A stretch of 64,000 nucleotides of DNA from an uncultured Eubacteriales bacterium. GTDB taxonomy: Bacteria > Bacillota > Clostridia > Oscillospirales > Acutalibacteraceae. The position numbers and the translations under genes are program-made. The stretch is from positions 1-64,000 of the forward strand of contig ONAS01000003.1 of the NCBI GenBank assembly GCA_900315815.1. The letters run 5' to 3'. This document shows, one piece after another, positions 8,784 through 17,820 of this stretch (positions are counted from its first letter, which is position 1; each line of letters starts with the position of its first letter). The notes under the pieces were generated by a model that made no database searches, had not been told where the DNA came from, and saw nothing but the letters and a program-made list of their open reading frames with translations.

Positions 8784-9770
8784 CTATCTGTCCTCTCTGA
8801 AATACGGCAGACCCAGCGCCTCGGGCGGCTGATTCTCGCGCTTCTTTCTCAGAGAAATGATGATCAGTACGATGATGGTGACCACATACGGCAGCATCTT
8901 GAACAGCTCCTGCGACGCGCGGGAGATGCCGACGATGTACATATAGACCCAGTACAGGATGCCGAAGAGGTAAGAGCCCCAGATCGCATTCTTCGGGCGC
9001 CATGTGGTGAAGATAACGAGGGCGACAGCCAGCCAGCCGAGGCTCTCGATGGTGCCGTCGTTTGCCCATTTGCCCTGGGTGAAGTCCATAACGTAGTACA
9101 GACCGCCCAGTCCGGAGATACCCGCGCCGATACAGGTGGCGAGGTATTTATATCGGGTGACGTTCAGGCCCGCCGCATCCGCGGTGGCGGGATTCTCGCC
9201 GACAGAGCGGAGGTTCAGACCCGTTCTGGTGCGGCTCAGATACCACTGGGCAACGATCGCGACGATGATCGCGACATACGCCAGCCAGCCGTACTGACAC
9301 AGCATCTTGCCGATCGGTCCGCCGATGCCGGACAGACCGGGGATCTGGGTGCGGAACGCGTCGGAGGTGGCGGGAACGCGGAGCTGACCGACGCCGCCGG
9401 ACAGCTGGTTCAGCGAACCGCCGAAGAAGTTCGCGACGCCCGAGCCGAAGATCGTGAGGGTCAGACCGGTCACGTTCTGGTTCGCCCTGAGGGTGATCGT
9501 CAGGAAGCTGAAGATCAGACCGCCGAACGCCGAGGCGAGGAAGGCGCAGAGGACGGCGATGACCGCGCAGACGAACTTGTTCGGCTCGTCGACGGCGTTC
9601 TCATAGAAGAACACGCCGATCAGGCTGGAGATACCGCCGAGATACATGATACCGGGAACGCCGAGGTTCAGGTTGCCGCTTTTTTCGGTGATGATCTCAC
9701 CGATAGCGCCGAACATGATGATGGTACCGAAGACAACTGCCTGCTGGAATAAGCTGATAAATCCTTCCAT
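8784..9770 (-). CDS. ABC transporter permease, BMP-type nucleoside/purine importer (NupQ-like)
   Basis: A 328-residue BPD_transp_2 family inner-membrane permease with about eight to ten hydrophobic helices. Conserved features include ITEKSGNLNLGVPGIMYLGG near residue 30, VGENPATADAAGLNV near 210, and CIGAGISGLGG. It pairs with the adjacent permease to form the membrane channel. Its start codon overlaps the previous stop by one base (TAATG), so translation is coupled. The family imports nucleosides or purine bases. The downstream deaminase makes a purine cargo likely. Confidence 0.9.
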   Translation of the reverse strand: MEGFISLFQQAVVFGTIIMFGAIGEIITEKSGNLNLGVPGIMYLGGISSLIGVFFYENAVDEPNKFVCAVIAVLCAFLASAFGGLIFSFLTITLRANQNVTGLTLTIFGSGVANFFGGSLNQLSGGVGQLRVPATSDAFRTQIPGLSGIGGPIGKMLCQYGWLAYVAIIVAIVAQWYLSRTRTGLNLRSVGENPATADAAGLNVTRYKYLATCIGAGISGLGGLYYVMDFTQGKWANDGTIESLGWLAVALVIFTTWRPKNAIWGSYLFGILYWVYMYIVGISRASQELFKMLPYVVTIIVLIIISLRKKRENQPPEALGLPYFREDR

Positions 9771-10897
9771 TACGCTGCCTCCTTTTCTTTCTTGCGGAAG
9801 ATCATTCTGTAATTGATGAAGAACTCGGAGCCGATGATGAAGAACAGAATGATACCGGTGATCATGTTGGACATATCCTTGCTGATACCGAAGTCGGTCG
9901 CGACCTGGATAGCGCCCTTATCAAAGACGGTCAGCAGCAGCGCGACAGCGATCATGGTGAAGGTGTTGAATTTTGAAAGCCAGGCGACGATGATGGCGGT
10001 GAAGCCCTTGCCGCCGGCGGTAGAGGTGGAAATGGTGTGAGCGGAGCCGGAGACGGTGATAAAGCCCGCGAGACCGCAGATCGCGCCCGAAATGAGCATG
10101 GTGCGGATGATGACCTTGTTGACCGGGATACCGGCATAGCGCGCCGTGTTGCGGCTGTCGCCGATAACGGAGATCTCATAGCCCTGCTTGGAATACTTGA
10201 GGTAGAAGAACATGCCGACCGTCACCGCCATGACGATGATGACGTTGAGCAGGTAATCCTGACCGAAGATCGCGGGGAACCAGCCCTGCTTGGCGTTGAC
10301 GCCCTGATTGATGATGCCGACCTTGTTGGAGCCGACGGGGTTCTCCCATTTGGCGACGAAGAACGAGGTCAGCTGTAAGGCGACATAGTTCATCATCAGC
10401 GTAAAGAGGGTCTCGTTGGTGTCCCATTTTGCCTTGAAGACCGCGGGAAGCAGTCCCCAGAGCGCGCCCGCCAGCAGCGACGCGCCGACCATGCAGAGGA
10501 ACAGCAGCAGCGGAGGCAGGTTCTTGAGATAGATCATGCACGCCGCGGTAGCGATACCGCCGACAAGCACCTGACCCTCGGCGCCGATGTTCCAGAAGCG
10601 CATCTTGAACGCCGGCGCAAGACCGACGGCGATGCACAGGAGCATCATGGTGTCACGGACGGTGATCCATGACTTCTGGGCATAGTTTTTCGGGTTGGAG
10701 CCGAAGGCGCCCTGCAGCATGGATTTGTAGACGTCGATGGGGCTGGCGCCCGTCAGCAGATAGATGATCACGCCCGCCAAAACCAGCGCCGCCAGCACCG
10801 AACCGATACGGATCAGCAGCGACTGCCACGTGGGCATGGACTCGCGCCGCGCGATACGGACAAGCGGATCTTTTTTATGCGTTGTCATTGCCGCCAT
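9770..10897 (-). CDS. ABC transporter permease, BMP-type nucleoside/purine importer (NupP-like)
   Basis: A 375-residue permease with an N-terminal hydrophobic segment, FKMRFWNIGAEGQVLVGGI near residue 105 and VIGDSRNTARYAGIPVNKV near 260, both hallmarks of the NupP/YufP branch. The ATG at 10897 is chosen because GGAGG lies 9 bp upstream, whereas the GTG at 10906 abuts the ribosome site. It overlaps the 3' end of the ATPase gene. It works as a heterodimer with the next permease. Confidence 0.9.
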   Translation of the reverse strand: MAAMTTHKKDPLVRIARRESMPTWQSLLIRIGSVLAALVLAGVIIYLLTGASPIDVYKSMLQGAFGSNPKNYAQKSWITVRDTMMLLCIAVGLAPAFKMRFWNIGAEGQVLVGGIATAACMIYLKNLPPLLLFLCMVGASLLAGALWGLLPAVFKAKWDTNETLFTLMMNYVALQLTSFFVAKWENPVGSNKVGIINQGVNAKQGWFPAIFGQDYLLNVIIVMAVTVGMFFYLKYSKQGYEISVIGDSRNTARYAGIPVNKVIIRTMLISGAICGLAGFITVSGSAHTISTSTAGGKGFTAIIVAWLSKFNTFTMIAVALLLTVFDKGAIQVATDFGISKDMSNMITGIILFFIIGSEFFINYRMIFRKKEKEAA

Positions 10898-12403
10898 CAG
10901 CTTCACCCTCCCTTAAATGTGTCATTAAGAGTCCTACCTCTTCCTTGGTCGCGGTGCGTCCGTCAACGATGCCGTTGAGCTTGCCGTCGCACAGGACGAC
11001 GATGCGGTCGCACAGCGCCAGCAGAACGTCAAGATCCTCGCCGACGTAGATAACGGCGACGCCCTTCATCTTCTGCTCGTTGAGAAGGCGGTAGATCGTA
11101 TATGATGTGTTGATATCCAGTCCGCGCACCGCGTACGCCGCCATCAGTACGGTCGGCTCGCTGGCGATCTCGCGGCCTACCAGAACCTTCTGGACGTTGC
11201 CGCCGGACAGCCTGCGGACAGGCGTCTGGATACTGGGGGTCAGGACCTCAAGCTCTTCCTTGACCTTGTTTGCAAGGCTGCGGGGCGTCTTGCGGTCCGC
11301 AAAAAACGGATGTCCCTTCTTATAGGAGCGCAGCATCATGTTGTCGGTCATGCCCATGCTGCCGACAAGGCCCATGCCGAGACGGTCCTCGGGAACAAAG
11401 GCGAGCGACACGCCCATCTTCTTGATGGCGGTGACGGAAAGTCCGACCAGCTCGCACTCGACCCTGTTCGCGGTGTCATAATAGACGATCGAGCTGCCCT
11501 TTTCCGCGTGCTGCAGGCCTGCGATCGCCTCCAGCAGTTGCCGAGGATCTCGCCGCTGTTCACGTCGAAGCTGACGTCGTCAAGGGCTTTGACGCCGTAT
11601 TTATCAAGGCAGGTCAGGTGGGAGATGCTGATGCGCTTTTCCGGGCTGACAGGCTCGGGACGCTCGATATCCAGCTCTACCTTCTCGCCTACCATCATAT
11701 CGGTCAGCGACTGGACCGTCGCCTCGGATGTCTGGACGGTACCGATGTACTCGCCCTTTCTGAGGATCGATACACGGTCGGAGATCGCCAGTACCTCGTT
11801 GAGCTTGTGGGTGATGATGATGATCGACTTGCCGTCCGCCTTCATATTGCGGATGACCGTGAACAGCTTGTCGGTCTCCTGAGGCGTCAGAACGGCGGTG
11901 GGCTCGTCCAGGATCAGGATATTCGCACCGCGGTACAGCGTCTTGACGATCTCCAGCGTCTGCTTCTGAGAAACGGTCATGTTGTAGACCTTCATCTTCG
12001 GATCGACGTCAAAGCCGTACTTGTCGCAGATATCCTCGATCGCCTTCGCGATCTCCTTGTTGTTCTTCGCGACCTTTTTGTCCATGCCCAGCGCCACGTT
12101 CTCGGTCGCCGTAAAGACGTCGACGAGCTTGAAATGCTGGTGGATCATGCCGATCCCCAGGTCATAGGCGTCCTTCGGCGAGGTGATATGTACCTCTTCG
12201 CCGTTGACAAAGATCTGACCCGAATCCTGATGATAGATGCCCGACAGCATGTTCATCAGCGTGGTCTTGCCGGAGCCGTTCTCACCCAGCAGGGCGAGGA
12301 TCTCGCCTTTTTCGATATCCATCGATACGTCCTTGTTCGCGACGACCTTGGTACCGAACGCCTTGGTGATATGCCGCATACTGACGGCGATGTTATTATC
12401 CAA
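10875..12403 (-). pseudogene. Frameshifted ABC transporter ATP-binding subunit (NupO-like)
   Basis: This tandem two-domain ATPase should power the BMP-type importer. The first nucleotide-binding domain is intact: Walker A GENGSGKTTLMN near residue 42, signature TVSQKQTLEI, Walker B LILDEPTAVL. At about 11540-11546 the frame breaks. The expected segment after FDVNSGEILG (degenerate Walker A of the second domain) is missing, and the sequence continues in another frame as QLLEAIAGLQHAEKG, then GVSLAFVPEDRLGMGLVGSM and RRLSGGNVQKVL to the stop at 10875. This fits loss of about 30-31 nt. It is either a real inactivating deletion or an assembly error; everything else in the operon is intact. Confidence 0.85.
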
Positions 12404-12437
12404 GAAATTCTACCCCCCTGTGTCTGTGACAGTAGTT

Positions 12438-12486
12438 AGTGGTCAGCGGTTAGTCCACGGGTATTGACGCCTAATCACTGACCACT
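12438..12486. repeat. Minimal inverted heptamer-type repeat
   Basis: A 15-bp imperfect inverted repeat (12438-12452 and 12472-12486; AGTGGTCAGCGGTTA type) with 19-bp loop, in the gap between the binding-protein and ATPase genes. Its GTTAGTG/GTCAGCG/GTTAGTC steps resemble one or two units of the heptamer arrays at 31294 and 34088. Confidence 0.6.
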
Positions 12487-12510
12487 CTCCACTGTTGGAT
12501 AAACCACGCA

Positions 12511-12538
12511 AAGGGAAGCCGAATTTTCAGCTTCCCTT
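12511..12538 (-). terminator. Hairpin after the binding-protein gene
   Basis: A perfect 9-bp stem (12511-12519 with 12530-12538), 10-nt loop, 20 bp past the BMP stop on the minus strand, followed by a poor T-stretch (TGCGTGGTTT). It fits the partial terminator that often lets binding proteins be made in excess over the membrane subunits. Confidence 0.65.
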
Positions 12539-12558
12539 CGCGATTAAGCTTATGATTT

Positions 12559-13827
12559 TTAGTTGTTGTTCAGCTCTGTGATACCGTCGATTCTCAGCTG
12601 GAAGGACGGAGCAGACTGGAAGTAAGACTCGTGATAGTAGCCGTCAAACATCGCGTTGTCGGCGTCGGGAGCGAAGTCGCCGTCTGTGTCGGTAGCGAAC
12701 GCTTCCTCAACGGTCTTGCCGCCTACGGTGAAGGATTTCTGGTCGAATACCTGCAGGGTTCCTGCCTTGATAGCAGCGATAACCTCGTCGACCTTCTCCT
12801 GAGTACCCTCGGCAACAGAGGAGCCCAGAGCGGTGATCGCAACCGCGTCGGCGTCATAGCCTTCAGCCCAGTTGGTTTCGATCTTGCCGCCGTCCTTAGC
12901 GGTGCCGATAGCGTACTTGTAGTATACAGCCCAGTTGTTGGTAGCAGAGGTCAGCGCAGCGGTGGGAGCAACGGAGAGCATGTCTACGTTGTAACCGACA
13001 GAGTAAGCGACCTTGCCGTCCTTCAGAGCAGCCTCAACAGCAGAGGGAGCGCCGGTGGAGTCAGCGTGCTGACCGATGATCACGCAGCCGCGAGCCATCA
13101 GAGCGTCTGCAGCAGCGCCTTCAGCGACCATATCGAACCAGGAGTTGGTGTACTGAACGTCCATAACGACGTTAGAAACAACGCTCTTGATACCGAGATA
13201 GAAAGCGGTGTAGCCGGAAACGACCTCAGCGTAGGGATAAGCGCCTACATAACCGATCTTGACGTTGCCGTCAGCATCGAAGCCCTCAGCGGGGATCTTG
13301 TCGGCGTCGAGGAGTTCCTTGACCTTCAGACCGGCAACAACACCGGATACGTATCTGGACTCATAGACGCGGGTGAAAGCGTTGCTGAAGTTCTCCAGAC
13401 CGGAAGCCTTAGCGGTATCGCCTGTCATCGCAACAAACTGAACGTCGGGATATTCCTCGGCAGCCTGCTGGGTGTAGCTCTGGTGACCGTAAGAGTTGGT
13501 GAAGATAACGGAGCAGCCCTGACCTACGAGGTCATCACAAGCATCCTTGCACTGCTCATCCTCGGGGATGTTGTACTTCCAGATGATCTGATCGTCGGAA
13601 AGGCCGAGCTCTTTCGCAGCTTCCTTGATGCCTTCCATGTGAGCGAAGGTGTAGCCCTCGTTCTCATCGCCTACGAGTACAACGCCGACCTTGAAATCGC
13701 TGTCAGCCTTGGTTTCGCCGCCGTCGGACTTCTTGTCGTCGGTCTTCTTATCGCTGCTGCCGCCGCAAGCCGCGAGAGCGCCGCAAACAAAGAGAACTGC
13801 AAGAAGCATGGCAATAATTTTCTTCAT
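12559..13827 (-). CDS. BMP family ABC transporter substrate-binding lipoprotein
   Basis: A 422-residue extracellular binding protein of the basic membrane protein (PnrA/Med) family, which captures nucleosides or purines for the adjacent importer. It has a lipoprotein signal with lipobox ALAACGG (cysteine near residue 21), then an acidic linker rich in D/K, and family motifs KVGVVLVGDENEGYTF, GCSVIFTNSYGHQ, VKIGYVGAYPYAEV and IIGQHADSTGAPSA. It is the first gene of the operon, with a strong ribosome site (AGGAGG) and a promoter at 13891-13919. Confidence 0.93.
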   Translation of the reverse strand: MKKIIAMLLAVLFVCGALAACGGSSDKKTDDKKSDGGETKADSDFKVGVVLVGDENEGYTFAHMEGIKEAAKELGLSDDQIIWKYNIPEDEQCKDACDDLVGQGCSVIFTNSYGHQSYTQQAAEEYPDVQFVAMTGDTAKASGLENFSNAFTRVYESRYVSGVVAGLKVKELLDADKIPAEGFDADGNVKIGYVGAYPYAEVVSGYTAFYLGIKSVVSNVVMDVQYTNSWFDMVAEGAAADALMARGCVIIGQHADSTGAPSAVEAALKDGKVAYSVGYNVDMLSVAPTAALTSATNNWAVYYKYAIGTAKDGGKIETNWAEGYDADAVAITALGSSVAEGTQEKVDEVIAAIKAGTLQVFDQKSFTVGGKTVEEAFATDTDGDFAPDADNAMFDGYYHESYFQSAPSFQLRIDGITELNNN

Positions 13828-13859
13828 AATTTCCTCCTAAAATTTCAATTCTTTCAGAG

Positions 13860-13935
13860 TTGACACAATCGGCATTATGCCGACACATCAATTATACCCA
13901 ATCCGTCAAACATTGGCAATTGAAAATTGTGTCAA
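13860..13935 (-). promoter_or_regulatory. Promoter of the BMP operon, flanked by inverted operator-like sites
   Basis: Minus-strand -35 TTGCCA (13914-13919), 17-bp spacer, -10 TATAAT (13891-13896). A perfect 10-bp inverted pair, TTGACACAAT (13860-13869) and ATTGTGTCAA (13926-13935), brackets the promoter, and a GGCATTATGCC palindrome lies at the expected start of transcription. No purine riboswitch fold could be recognised in the short leader. The rest of 13936-14054 is AT-rich without clear features. Confidence 0.65.
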
Positions 13936-14054
13936 AATTGTCATCAATTGTTATCCCTATTTTATCATTTTTGAACAACACGCCCAAATCCGCTGAATAT
14001 TTGTTCGATTTGCTGAAAAATCTTAATTCCTCTGCGGCAAAATCGTTGATATTA

Positions 14055-14083
14055 TTGCATGCCTCCGATAAATATAGTATAAT
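14055..14083 (+). promoter_or_regulatory. guaD promoter
   Basis: -35 TTGCAT (14055-14060), 17-bp spacer, -10 TATAAT (14078-14083), 45 bp before the guanine deaminase start. Leader about 38 nt with AAGGTG as ribosome site. Confidence 0.75.
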
Positions 14084-14127
14084 AATAATACAGCGGCGTC
14101 AGCCGGACCCGGATAAGGTGTGATAAT

Positions 14128-15399
14128 ATGAACGACTTTGTGATACGCGGCGATATCGCCTACTGCCCGACAAAAGAACAGCTGATCGCCGTCGAGGACG
14201 GCTTTCTCGTCGTCCGCGGCGGGCTGTGTGAGCTTGTTTGTACCGAATTGCCCCAAAGCGCGCAAGGACTCCCGGTACACGATCATCGGGGGAAGCTGGT
14301 CCTGCCCGGCATGGCGGATCTGCATATCCATGCACCGCAGTACGCCTATCGGGGTCTGGGAGCGGACATGGAGCTGCTGGACTGGCTGGAGCATTACGCG
14401 TTCCGCGAAGAAGCGAAATACGCCGACCTGAGCTACGCCGACAGGGCGTATACCATATTTGCGGACGCTTTGAAAAACAGCGCGACCACCCGCGCGGTGA
14501 TCTTCGGCACGATCCATACAGACGCGACCCGTCTGCTGATGGATAAAATGGAGGAGAGCGGGCTGGTGTCCTATGTCGGCAAGGTCAACATGGACCGCAA
14601 CTCTCCCGAAGCCCTGACCGAAACGACAGAGGGATCCTTTCGTGAGACCGTGCGCCTGATCCGCGAGACCGCCGATCGGTACCGCAGCACCCGCCCGATC
14701 ATCACGCCGCGCTTTGTACCGTCCTGCACTGACGAGCTGCTCAGCCGTCTGGGCAGGCTCGCAGAAAAGGAAGCCCTGCCCGTACAGTCTCACTTAAGCG
14801 AGAATCCGGGCGAGATCGCATGGGTCAAAGAGCTGTGCCCCGACAGCCGCTTCTACGGCGAGGTCTACGACAGATCCGGGCTGTTCGGCGGGAGCATCCC
14901 CACCGTCATGGCGCACTGCGTCTACTCCTCGGACGAGGAGATCGCCCTGATGAAGGAGCGCGGGGTGACCGTCGCCCACTGTCCCGCGTCCAATATGAAC
15001 GTCGCCTCGGGCATCGCGCCGATCCGCCGCTATCTCGATCTTGATCTGCGGGTGGGACTCGGCTCGGACGTCGCAGGCGGTCATACGGTCAGCCTCTTCA
15101 CCGCGATGGCGGAGGCGATGCAGCTCAGCCGCATGTACTGGCGGCATCTCGACAGCACGAAAAAGCCCCTGACCTTCAGCGAGGCGCTGTACATGGCGAC
15201 CAAGGGCGGCGGGGGATTCTTCGGGAAGGTCGGTTCCTTTGAGCCGGGCTATGAATGCGACGCGGTCGTGATCGACGACAGCACTCTCCCCCATCCGCAG
15301 GAGCTGACCCTCCTGCAGCGCGTCGAACGCGCGGTATGGCTGGGCGGAGACCGGACCGGGCTTTCCGCGAAATACGTCCGCGGTCAAAAAATCCTATGA
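14128..15399 (+). CDS. guaD: Guanine deaminase
   Basis: A 423-residue zinc amidohydrolase that converts guanine to xanthine and ammonia. Seen: LPGMADLHIHAPQYAYRG near residue 55, PVQSHLSENPGEIAWVKEL near 220, VMAHCVYSSDEE and VAHCPASNMNVASG, and GLGSDVAGG with the catalytic Asp near 312. Length and motifs match the bacterial long-form GuaD. It is transcribed divergently from the BMP-type importer operon and lies close to a second deaminase. Its product xanthine would feed the ygeW/ygeY-type degradation genes nearby, though no xanthine dehydrogenase-type gene lies in the window. Confidence 0.93.
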   Translation: MNDFVIRGDIAYCPTKEQLIAVEDGFLVVRGGLCELVCTELPQSAQGLPVHDHRGKLVLPGMADLHIHAPQYAYRGLGADMELLDWLEHYAFREEAKYADLSYADRAYTIFADALKNSATTRAVIFGTIHTDATRLLMDKMEESGLVSYVGKVNMDRNSPEALTETTEGSFRETVRLIRETADRYRSTRPIITPRFVPSCTDELLSRLGRLAEKEALPVQSHLSENPGEIAWVKELCPDSRFYGEVYDRSGLFGGSIPTVMAHCVYSSDEEIALMKERGVTVAHCPASNMNVASGIAPIRRYLDLDLRVGLGSDVAGGHTVSLFTAMAEAMQLSRMYWRHLDSTKKPLTFSEALYMATKGGGGFFGKVGSFEPGYECDAVVIDDSTLPHPQELTLLQRVERAVWLGGDRTGLSAKYVRGQKIL

Positions 15400-15488
15400 T
15401 ATTCCGATCATTCGGCACCGTTCTGCAGGACAGGGCGGTGTATTCTTTTGAAAAAAATCTTCATCCCTGCACGAAACAGGGCGCCCTC

Positions 15489-16007
15489 ATGCGTATTAAA
15501 AGTGAAAGGAGGTACAGCATCATCACTATCGGTACCGAACAAGCAGAAAGAATGATCCGCAAATACGCGGACATGATATACCGCATTGCGGTGCATCACC
15601 TGAAAAATCCGACGGACGCGGAGGATATCATGCAGGAGGTCTGTCTGGCAATGCTGACAAAATGTCCTGCCGACAAGGACGATATCGCCGTCAAGCACTG
15701 GCTGATACGCGTGACCGTCAACAAATGCAGCAGCTTCAGGCGCCAGTTCTGGCAGACAAGGCGCGAGAGCATCGACGACTGGCTCCACCTGACAGCGCCC
15801 GAGGAACGCGGCGTGATGGAGGAGGTGCTGTCCCTTCCGAAAAAGGAGCGCAGCATCATCTATCTGTACTACTATGAAAAATACACCATCAAGGAGATCG
15901 CCGCGATCCTGCGCATGAACCCCAACACGGTCAGCTCGTCCTTACAGCGCGCCCGCAAAAAGCTCAGACAGATCCTCACGGAAGAAGGAGGCACTCACCA
16001 TGAATGA
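15489..16007 (+). CDS. ECF-type RNA polymerase sigma factor
   Basis: Region 2 (MIRKYADMIYRIAVHHLKNPTD, DAEDIMQEVCLAML) and region 4 (IYLYYYEKYTIKEIAAILRM, SSLQRARKKL) are present, so this is a small sigma-70 family factor with no region 3. With the ATG at 15489 it is 172 aa, but that ATG has no ribosome site. A perfect AAAGGAGG (15505-15512) lies inside this reading frame, 6 bp before in-frame ATC codons at 15519/15522. It may therefore start at a rare ATC codon and be about 162 aa. It overlaps the next gene by 8 bp, as sigma/anti-sigma pairs often do. Confidence 0.88.
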   Translation: MRIKSERRYSIITIGTEQAERMIRKYADMIYRIAVHHLKNPTDAEDIMQEVCLAMLTKCPADKDDIAVKHWLIRVTVNKCSSFRRQFWQTRRESIDDWLHLTAPEERGVMEEVLSLPKKERSIIYLYYYEKYTIKEIAAILRMNPNTVSSSLQRARKKLRQILTEEGGTHHE

Positions 16008-16815
16008 GAACCGCTACACCCGCACGGTGGACAGCATCAAAGCGCCCGAGGGATCGGTGCAGAAAATGCTCGACGCCGTACACAGCTATGAGAAAAAGGA
16101 GAAGATCATCCATATGTCAACATTGAAAAAATCGCTGATCGCCGCGTCGCTCGCGATCGTGATCCTGCTGGGAGCTGTATTCGTCATCCCCGCGCTCAGC
16201 CCGAAGGAAAACCCGTTCACCCTCACGGTCAACGCCGCAGAGGTCACCGACAGGGAATTCACCGCCATCGGCACGCTGGATCCCGTCGGCGGCGACTGGG
16301 AGCTTTACGAGAGCACCGGTGAAGTCACTATGACCGAATTCTTTGTATTCGACGCAAATGTGACCGGAGACAACATTAAAAATGTAGAATATACCCTGCA
16401 TAACGGAGGCTTCGGCATCGCCTCAATGGATAAGGATACCGGAGAGATCCTCAGCATCAACCAGTCCGAAGTCGTCAGTGCAGAAACGGACGACAAGAAC
16501 TATACCTGCCTGTGGCTGCGTGCCGATTCCGCCGATACAGCCCTTCCCGAGGAGGCGCGTCAGGCTGTCCGCGACTGGTATGACCACGCCGGCACAAAGC
16601 TCGGTCAGCCGACCGTACAGCCCGGCTTCGATGACAGCAGATTCAACATCGCCGACTGTAAAAGGACGATCTATACCGCCCTGCTGGATCGGCTGAAGGT
16701 CGACGTCACCATCACCCTCGCCGACTCAACCGAGATCCGTAAAGCCCTCGTGTTCTCCTGCGACAGGGTCGAGCCGGAAACCGGCGTCGCATTTGTCAGC
16801 GCAAAGCTGGAATAA
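16000..16815 (+). CDS. Membrane-anchored anti-sigma factor candidate
   Basis: A 271-residue protein with an N-terminal cytoplasmic part of about 42 residues (ALRTV-type start region KAPEGSVQKMLDAVHSYEKK), one membrane segment (about 46-66, LIAASLAIVILLGAVFVIPAL) and an extracytoplasmic domain. I do not recognise the outer domain. The layout, with a short inner domain, one helix and an outer sensor encoded directly behind and overlapping an ECF sigma gene, is typical of anti-sigma factors (compare DUF4179/RsiV-type proteins). The function is inferred from context only. Confidence 0.7.
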   Translation: MNENRYTRTVDSIKAPEGSVQKMLDAVHSYEKKEKIIHMSTLKKSLIAASLAIVILLGAVFVIPALSPKENPFTLTVNAAEVTDREFTAIGTLDPVGGDWELYESTGEVTMTEFFVFDANVTGDNIKNVEYTLHNGGFGIASMDKDTGEILSINQSEVVSAETDDKNYTCLWLRADSADTALPEEARQAVRDWYDHAGTKLGQPTVQPGFDDSRFNIADCKRTIYTALLDRLKVDVTITLADSTEIRKALVFSCDRVEPETGVAFVSAKLE

Positions 16816-16840
16816 CATCATGCCCCATAACGGCAAAGAG

Positions 16841-16868
16841 CCCCTGAGTCCGATCACTCAGGGGTCCT
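16841..16868. terminator. Terminator between the sigma pair and arcC
   Basis: A perfect 9-bp stem (16841-16849 with 16856-16864), T-rich on the plus side (TCCTTTGCTTT) and A-rich before it, between two convergent genes. It probably works in both directions. Confidence 0.85.
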
Positions 16869-16874
16869 TTGCTT

Positions 16875-17810
16875 TCATTGATATATCACGGTTCCTGTTT
16901 TTCCGTTTACGGCGTCGATCGCCTTGTTCAGATCGGTAATGATCGCCTGTCTGTTCGTGCCGCCCTTGACAAAGCGCACGGCGGCGGATACCTTGGGCAG
17001 CATACTGCCCGCGGCGAACTGGCCCTCGGCGATGTACCGCTCCGCCTCATCGGCCGTCATGCGGTCGATATCGCGTTCACCGGGCGTGTTGAAACCCGCC
17101 TTGACCTTTTCGACCGCCGTCAGGATCAGCAGCATATCCGCATTCAGGTTCTCGGCAAGCAATGCGGAACAATAATCCTTATCGATGACAGCGGCACAGC
17201 CCTTGAGGAATTCTCCCTTGCGCCGCACGGGGATGCCCCCTCCGCCGCAGCAGATGACGACGGAACCCGTCTCGGCTGAGGCGCGGATCGCGTCGATCTC
17301 AATGATATACTGCGGCAGCGGTGATGCGACCACGCGCCGCCAGCCTCTGCCGGCGTCCTCTGCGATCGAATATCCGAAACGCTCCCGAAGGCTCTCTGCC
17401 TGTTCGCGGGTCATGAATTTGCCGATCGGCTTCGACGGTTTTTTCATCGCCGGATCGTCGTTGCTGACCTCCACCTGCGTGATGATGGTGACGACCGGCT
17501 TATACAGCCCCCGGCGGGTCAGCTCTTTGCGCAGGGCGTTCTGGATATCATAGCCGATATACGCCTGGCTCATCGCGACACACATCGAGAGCGTCGTCTT
17601 TTCTTCGGAGGGATCCTCAAGGATCAGCGCGTTCATCGCAGTATCGATCTTTCCGACCTGCGGTCCGTTGCCGTGGGTGATGATGATATCATTGCCCGCC
17701 TCGATCAGGTCGGCGATCGCCTTTGCAGTCACCTTGACTGCTTCGTACTGTTCGGATAAGCTCTTGCCCAGGGCGTTCCCGCCGAGGGCAACTACGATCT
17801 TCTTTTTCAT
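16875..17810 (-). CDS. arcC: Carbamate kinase
   Basis: A 311-residue amino-acid kinase family enzyme that uses carbamoyl phosphate and ADP to give ATP, CO2 and ammonia. Seen: VVALGGNALG at the start, DIIITHGNGPQVGKI near residue 48, VICCGGGGIPV near 215 and VIDKDYCSALLAE near 235. It is 10 bp behind ygeW. YgeW-type carbamoyltransferases run in the phosphorolytic direction, so ArcC would harvest the carbamoyl phosphate as ATP. No arginine deiminase gene is nearby, which favours this role over the ADI pathway. Confidence 0.95.
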   Translation of the reverse strand: MKKKIVVALGGNALGKSLSEQYEAVKVTAKAIADLIEAGNDIIITHGNGPQVGKIDTAMNALILEDPSEEKTTLSMCVAMSQAYIGYDIQNALRKELTRRGLYKPVVTIITQVEVSNDDPAMKKPSKPIGKFMTREQAESLRERFGYSIAEDAGRGWRRVVASPLPQYIIEIDAIRASAETGSVVICCGGGGIPVRRKGEFLKGCAAVIDKDYCSALLAENLNADMLLILTAVEKVKAGFNTPGERDIDRMTADEAERYIAEGQFAAGSMLPKVSAAVRFVKGGTNRQAIITDLNKAIDAVNGKTGTVIYQ

Positions 17811-17820
17811 ATGATCTGCG

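Noticed and set aside
12631..13863. A 410-codon open frame on the plus strand opposite the BMP lipoprotein
   Set aside because: Shadow of a well-supported gene: no ribosome site, no family match, composition typical of antisense frames in GC-rich DNA.
13828..14127. Purine riboswitch upstream of the BMP operon or guaD
   Set aside because: Leaders are only about 40-57 nt and lack the three-way junction sequence pattern; only simple palindromes are present.
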